Source: Clostridiales bacterium
GTDB taxonomy: Bacteria > Bacillota > Clostridia > Christensenellales > Borkfalkiaceae
Direction of reading: 5' to 3'
Assembly: GCA_003503945.1 (NCBI GenBank)
Contig: DOCD01000039.1
Span: 1 to 8,157 of the forward strand
DNA length: 8,157 nt
Positions 1-5,500 of the stretch are shown piece by piece. Position 1 is the first letter of the stretch, and every line of letters begins with the position of its first letter. The notes beneath the pieces are model-generated. The model was not told where the DNA came from, searched no databases, and saw nothing but the letters and a program-made list of their open reading frames with translations. The position numbers and the translations under genes were made by a program.

Positions 1-5
1 CAATC

Positions 6-34
6 TTGACAACGTCTACCCCGTATGTTATAAT
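6..34 (+). promoter_or_regulatory. Sigma-A/sigma-70-type promoter of the HelD-like gene
   Basis: A perfect -35 box TTGACA (6-11) and a perfect -10 box TATAAT (29-34) are separated by exactly 17 bases. TG at 26-27, one base before the -10, makes an extended -10 element. The expected transcript start, about 7 bases past the -10, is near 41, and the nearest purines are 42 and 43. The ATG of the downstream gene is at 43-45, so the mRNA would have a 5' leader of only 0-2 bases. The match is seen directly; use of the promoter is inferred. Confidence 0.85.
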
Positions 35-42
35 TAAGCGTA

Positions 43-2412
43 ATGACGGAATTCGAAAGGTTGAAAAACTTAATAAATCCACATAAGTCGCCCGACAAAC
101 AGTTCTTTTTGGAGCTACTTGACGGCGATAAGCAAAAGGAATACGAAAACGAGCACGTGTCTGCCGTTATGCGTATGCTGAAAGCGGTTTATCTGAGTAA
201 GCTGAAAACCAAAATCGACGGGGCGAAAGCCGAGTGCCGCGCGCTGAAAGCTTCGCCCGACTACAACGCCGAAAGTTATAAAAAAACGCTCGAACTCAAC
301 GCCGAAATATCCCGACTTACGGCAAAGATGAATTCGTTCAAGCCCTTTTTCGACGAGCCGTACTTTGCGAGAATGGACCTTTATGACGAGCGGGAGGGAT
401 ACAACAGTTATTATATCGGCAAGCGCGGCGACGAGGGGCTGGAAATCGTTGACTGGCGCGCGCCGCTCGCCCGCAAGTATTATCAGAAAAGCCGCACGTC
501 GTTTTCTATTAACGACTACGATTATAAGCTAATTCTGCGTCGGGCGCTTTTGACGAGAAACGGTAAAGTGCTCGATATGAAAAACGAATATCTTTCGTTA
601 AAGGATTACCTTACCGAAGAGGAAATCGCAGGGCGCGACGAAAGCCTTATATTCGACCCGTTTTTAAAAAGCATTTTAGAGTCGCGCAAGGAAAAGCGCG
701 AAATAACCGATATAATAGAAACTATACAGGAAAAGCAGTACGAAATCATCACCCTGCCCGAACGCGCCGAATTTATAGTGCAGGGGGTTGCGGGCAGCGG
801 CAAAACAATGATAATGCTGCACCGCCTGTCGTATATACTCTACAACAACGAAAGTCTGCACCCCTCCGACGTGCTCGTCATTACCCCGTCCGATTCGTTC
901 AACGATTTTATCGACGAGCTTGCGGCTATTTTAGAGCTCGAAAAGGTTAAAACATCCACGCTCGAAAATTATTTTATAACCCTTTTAAAAAGCGCGGGGC
1001 TGGATATAGCGGGGAAAATCGACCGCACGCTCGAACTCCCGCCCGAGCTGTGCGCCTACGTCTATTCGGATAAATTCACCGCGGATATAAGGAAAAAGCT
1101 TTCCAAAATATTCGACGGGATTTACGGAATGTTTGCCGACACTAACTGTACCGAGGTTATAGCCTCGCTTCTGGCTACGCTCGAAGGGCAGGAGGCGCAT
1201 TATACTTACATCAAAAACGCGAGCCTGCGCGTAAGGCGGTGCGTGCTCGGGGAAATTAAAGAGAAAAAGGACGGCGGACTTTACTACACCAAACAGTTCA
1301 GATATATGTTTAACTGCATAGGGGACGCGGGCGAATTTTTGCGGCTTTTCTCCGACGAAAGAATGAAGGGCTACGCGTTTTTCTATCGCCAGCTTCTGTC
1401 GTTCTATAAATCGATAAAATATCTGCGCCGCTATTCCGAAAAAATCTGTCTTTCAGCCGTTGAGGATTTGAAGTCGCTTGAAATTGCCGTGGATAAGGAA
1501 ATACTCGACTTGAAGCGTTACCGCACCAAATCGGCAAACGGGGATATCTACACATACGCGGACAGAATAGAAAAGCGCGAGCAGCTCAAAAAGGAAATTT
1601 TTACGACTCTTTCGCATATAGAACATATTTTAAACGGTATGTCCGCGCTGTTCGATTTTGCCGACGTTATACGCGGTCAGGGCGACATAGTGGCGATAGG
1701 CAAGTGCGAGAGCGTGCGCGATATCGCACGGTTTTTTTACCGCGCCACCTTTAAAAAGACGAAAATCAGATACGGGCTGAACGCGAAAGGGCTTTGCGTT
1801 TTAGACCCGTTCGCGCTGTGCGTTATTTTAACCGAGCTCGGTTTTCCGCTTTCGCCTAAATACTCCTTCGTATTCGTTGACGAGGCGCAGGACCTGTCGG
1901 TCGCCGAATATGCGGTTTTAAAAAGCGTAAACGAAAACGCTTCGTTCAATATTTTCGGCGACCTCAGGCAGAACATAACGGGCTTCCGCGGGATAAACGA
2001 CTGGAAGCAGCTCGGGTACGACAGGTACGATTTGAACCTTAATTACCGCAATACCAACCAGATAGTGGAATACGTAGCGAACAATTTGCATATCGATATG
2101 CAGGCGATAGGCTTCGACGGCGACGGCGTGGAAGTAATAAGCGCGAAGAACGTTACGGGCTATCTTTCGGATAAGAGGGGGCTTTGCGCCGTGATAACCT
2201 CGGAAGCCGCGCTCGATTTCTACACCCGCAAAGCATATAACGTAGTGCGGGAGACGGGCAGGATTTCAAAGACGAAAATAAATATAATGACGGTGTACGA
2301 AAGCAAGGGCTTGGAGTTTACGGCAGTCGCCGTTGCGGACTCGGATATGACCGAAAACGAAAAATATATCGCTTATACGCGCGCATTAAAGCATCTTGCG
2401 CTGATAAGATAA
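43..2412 (+). CDS. helD: HelD-family SF1 ATPase (RNA polymerase-recycling motor-like)
   Basis: This 789-residue protein is close to the length of Bacillus subtilis HelD. Family members bind RNA polymerase in the cytoplasm and use ATP to release it from stalled or non-productive complexes. Residues about 30-100 are helical and charged, fitting the N-terminal coiled-coil arm. They are followed by the HelD signature PYFARMD (106-112) and DWRAP (137-141). The motor motifs are complete: IQEKQ (228-232), Walker A GVAGSGKT (248-255), Walker B VDEAQD (612-617), GDLRQN (639-644), NYRNT (667-671), YESKGLEF (752-759) and YTRA (778-781). A helical, charged stretch at about 440-533 fits the second HelD arm. 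The protein ends nine residues after the motif VI arginine R780, with no C-terminal extension. The ATG at 43 is chosen because an in-frame TAA lies at 31-33. No Shine-Dalgarno sequence precedes it, and the promoter predicts a near-leaderless mRNA. HelD rather than UvrD/PcrA is favoured by the N-terminal signature. An RNA polymerase role for this particular member is inferred. Confidence 0.88.
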   Translation: MTEFERLKNLINPHKSPDKQFFLELLDGDKQKEYENEHVSAVMRMLKAVYLSKLKTKIDGAKAECRALKASPDYNAESYKKTLELNAEISRLTAKMNSFKPFFDEPYFARMDLYDEREGYNSYYIGKRGDEGLEIVDWRAPLARKYYQKSRTSFSINDYDYKLILRRALLTRNGKVLDMKNEYLSLKDYLTEEEIAGRDESLIFDPFLKSILESRKEKREITDIIETIQEKQYEIITLPERAEFIVQGVAGSGKTMIMLHRLSYILYNNESLHPSDVLVITPSDSFNDFIDELAAILELEKVKTSTLENYFITLLKSAGLDIAGKIDRTLELPPELCAYVYSDKFTADIRKKLSKIFDGIYGMFADTNCTEVIASLLATLEGQEAHYTYIKNASLRVRRCVLGEIKEKKDGGLYYTKQFRYMFNCIGDAGEFLRLFSDERMKGYAFFYRQLLSFYKSIKYLRRYSEKICLSAVEDLKSLEIAVDKEILDLKRYRTKSANGDIYTYADRIEKREQLKKEIFTTLSHIEHILNGMSALFDFADVIRGQGDIVAIGKCESVRDIARFFYRATFKKTKIRYGLNAKGLCVLDPFALCVILTELGFPLSPKYSFVFVDEAQDLSVAEYAVLKSVNENASFNIFGDLRQNITGFRGINDWKQLGYDRYDLNLNYRNTNQIVEYVANNLHIDMQAIGFDGDGVEVISAKNVTGYLSDKRGLCAVITSEAALDFYTRKAYNVVRETGRISKTKINIMTVYESKGLEFTAVAVADSDMTENEKYIAYTRALKHLALIR

Positions 2413-2424
2413 CAAAATTCGGGC

Positions 2425-2441
2425 AATAAATAAATAAATAA
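2425..2441. repeat. Short AATA tetranucleotide run
   Basis: Four tandem AATA units lie just after the first gene's stop codon. The run is AT-rich, non-coding and too short to claim a function. It could vary in length by slippage, or simply be a flexible spacer before the hairpin. Confidence 0.5.
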
Positions 2442-2450
2442 CCGTTAAGG

Positions 2451-2479
2451 TAGCTTCCCCGAAGGGGGAAGCCTATTAT
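2451..2479 (+). terminator. GC-rich hairpin, possible intrinsic terminator
   Basis: GCTTCCCC (2453-2460) pairs perfectly with GGGGAAGC (2465-2472) across a four-base GAAG loop. The stem can be extended by two A-T pairs (2451-2452 with 2474-2475) if C2473 is bulged. The sequence after it, CTATTATT, is T-rich but lacks a true T run, so as an intrinsic terminator it is imperfect. It begins 38 bases after the first gene's stop and ends before the next promoter's -35, a sensible place for a terminator. It also resembles short GC-hairpin intergenic repeats common in Firmicutes; that alternative needs copies elsewhere in the genome. Confidence 0.55.
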
Positions 2480-2492
2480 TCGGACAATTCAC

Positions 2493-2521
2493 TTGATAAA
2501 AATTACATAATATGGTATAAT
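2493..2521 (+). promoter_or_regulatory. Sigma-A/sigma-70-type promoter of the giant helicase gene
   Basis: The -35 box TTGATA (2493-2498, one mismatch from TTGACA) and the perfect -10 box TATAAT (2516-2521) are 17 bases apart. TG at 2513-2514 gives an extended -10. Six bases separate the -10 from the ATG at 2528, so the expected +1 falls on the A of that ATG. There is no room for a ribosome-binding site, which suggests a leaderless transcript. It has the same layout as the promoter of the upstream gene. Confidence 0.82.
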
Positions 2522-2527
2522 TTGACT

Positions 2528-5500
2528 ATGGCTACTAAATCACCGAAATTGCAGGAAACAATCGAACTCGAAGGCGAGCTTTTAAACTACGTAAGCTATG
2601 CGACGTACTATTGCAGACTGCCGCTGTTTACGTCGCTCAAAATTTTCAACCGCGCGGAAGAGAGCGTGCAGGAAATTGTCGTAAGCGTAAGCGGTTCGAC
2701 GCCGCTCATAATGCCGGCGGAGCTTGCGATTGACGAAATCCCTCACGAAAGCAGTATGGAGCTTTCGGTGGATAACCTTTTAAACCCCAAATACCTTGCC
2801 GAGCTTGAAAAGCCCGAAAACTGCAAGGTGCAGATTAAGGTTACGAAGGGCAAGGAGGTCATATGCTCGCTTTCAACCGACGTTCAGGCATTGCCGATAG
2901 ATTTCTGGAGCGGACTTGGCGGCAACGCCGAAATGCTTTCCGCATTCGTCCGCCCCAAGCTTGCCGACTGCCAGAAAATTCTGGCGGAGGCGGGTTTGCA
3001 GCTCAAAACGTGGGGCTACTCGTCCGAATGGAGCGGGTATGCGGGCAACGATAAAAATTCGGTGCGCAACGCGGCGGCTTCGATATTTTCGGCAATACGC
3101 CACCTCAATATCGAGTGCGCGGAGGGGGGCGACCTTACGGGCGTTGTATGCGCGGGTCAGATAAGCAATATTTTGCAGAATAAAAAGGCGACTTCGTTGG
3201 AGCTCGCGCTGTTTGCGGCTTCCTGTCTGGAAGCGGTAAAACTCAACCCCGTGTTGGTTCTCGGCAAAAATAAGGTCGGCGTGGGCGTATGGCTGTACGA
3301 AAGCTGCTTCTCTTCGCCCATACAGGACGATATGTCGCTCATCGAAAAATACGTAGCGGAGGGCGTGAACAATTTAACGCTTTTCGACGCGGACGATTTG
3401 TTCGCGCACAAAAACGCAAGCTTTACTACAAGCTCGTCGCACTTTGCCTCGTTCATAAAAAGCGAAGCGTTCGATTTGTGCCTCGACGTCAAGCGTTGCA
3501 GGATAGGCGGGATATTCCCCATGCCGCTCAAAGTCAAAACCCGTTCGGGGTACGAGCTTTTGGACGACAAGCAGCAGTCTTACGTGGAAAAACCGCGCGA
3601 CGTCATCGACGCGGGCAAATACGATTTCGACAGAGCTGCCTCAAAGGACAAGTCGTGGCAAAGGCGACTTCTCGATTTGTCGCTTAAAAACAACCTTCTC
3701 AATTTCAGATACAGGCGCGACTGTCTGCACATTCTTTCCTCCGACCTTTCCGCATTCTGCGAAAAGCTTGCGGGGAAAGAAAAGTTCAGGCTGGGCTCGC
3801 TCGCGTCGCCCATAAAGGACGCGGCTTATTTCGGCGGAAACCTCAAAAGCATGGAGGAGCTCATTTCAATCGAAATGAAGTCGGGTTTAATACGCACGTA
3901 TTCGGGGCAGGAGGCGCTGACCGATATATCGAACACGCTCATACGCAAGGCTCGTTCCGCAGAGGAAGAAACGGGCACTAAAACATTATATCTCGCGCTC
4001 GGATTTTTAAGGTGGAATTCGGGCGAAAAAGAGGATAAGTTCGCGCCGCTCGTAATGCTTCCCGTAAGGCTTAAAAAGACAAAAACCGCCGGCATATGGC
4101 TGGAAGCGGGCGACGAATACGAAGTGAATACGACCCTCCTCGAATTTTTGAAACAGGAGTTCGGCATAGATATCCGCGGCGTGGAGGGCAAGGGGCTTTC
4201 CCCGCAGGAAATAATAGCGGTATTCCGCGCAAAAACGGCGAATATGAAGGGTTGGTACGTCTACGAGGACGTATACCTATCGCACTTCACATTCGCCCGA
4301 TACGCGATGTGGGCGGACGTTAAAAAGAATATTACGGAATATAAGAAAAATCCGCTGATTGCAAGCCTTCTTTCCAACACCAACAAGCTTATGGGCAATA
4401 AGCTGTCGGGCGCGAACGAGGACGACGGCGACCCGTGCGGCATAATAACGCCGTTGCCCTGCGACAGCACGCAGTACGCGGCTATAGCCGAATCGGCAAA
4501 GGGCACGACCTTCGTTCTTCACGGCCCTCCCGGCACGGGCAAGAGTCAGACCATTACAAACATTATCGCAAACGCGCTTTACGGCGGCAAACGCGTGCTG
4601 TTCGTCGCGGAAAAACAAGCGGCGTTGCAGGTGGTGCAAAAAAGGCTAACCGATATAGGCATAGGCGAGTTCTGCCTCGAACTTCATTCGGGCAAATCGG
4701 CGGACAAGGGCGAAATCGTGCGCACGATTGAAAATACCCTCGCGCTTTCGGGCGCCGTCGACGGCGAAAAGTTCGTCAGCACGGGCGAAAAAATAAAGAG
4801 TATGCGCAAGGCGCTCAAAGCCCCGCTCGCCGCGCTTCACAAAAAACGCAGATTAGGCTGCTCGGTTTACGACGGTATAATCTATTATTTGCAGAACAAA
4901 AACGCGCCCGAGCTTGTGAATATCGAAAGCACCTTCTACGATTCGCTTACCAAAAGCAAGCTCGAAGAGTGCGAAAAAATGCTTATAACCGCGCAGGCGG
5001 CTGCCGAGGAGTGCGGCGGGGTGTGCCGTTCGCCCTTCTCGGAAATCAACCTTACCGAGTGCGACAAGTCGGTAAAAATCGCCGTTCTGTGCTCGGCGGA
5101 GGTTGTGCTTGCCGAACTCAAACATATCAAAAATTACCTCGGGCTGTTCCTCGACACCTTCAACCAGCGCATAAGCGCGTTTACGCTCAAAAAGCTTAAA
5201 AGCCTTATGGAAATACTGAACTTACTGAAGGGCGACGCCCTCGACGAGTTTTTCGAGTGCGACGAAAAGCAGTTTTATAAGTTCTATAACGCCAACGTAA
5301 AATACGACAACGCCGTCAAGTACTGGCTGACATATTTCAAAGCGCTGCCCGATATAGGCAAGCTTGCCGACAAAATCGAGCCCGAGCTTGAAAACTGGGG
5401 CGAGAATTACCGTTCGTCGAAAGTCATTTTAACGGTAATCAAACGCATCAACAAATGCGCAGACGTGCCCCTGAAGCCGAAGGAAGAGCTGGAATGGATA

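Noticed and set aside
43..2412. Annotation as UvrD, PcrA or Rep DNA repair helicase.
   Set aside because: The PYFARMD and DWRAP signatures before Walker A, the coiled-coil N-terminus and the helical arm at about 440-533 are HelD features; UvrD-type proteins start close to Walker A.
3157..3687. Open frames of about 130 codons on both strands (3157-3570 minus, 3289-3687 plus).
   Set aside because: Both overlap the transglutaminase-like region, which reads cleanly in the main frame and aligns with the family pattern. There is no sign of a frameshift.
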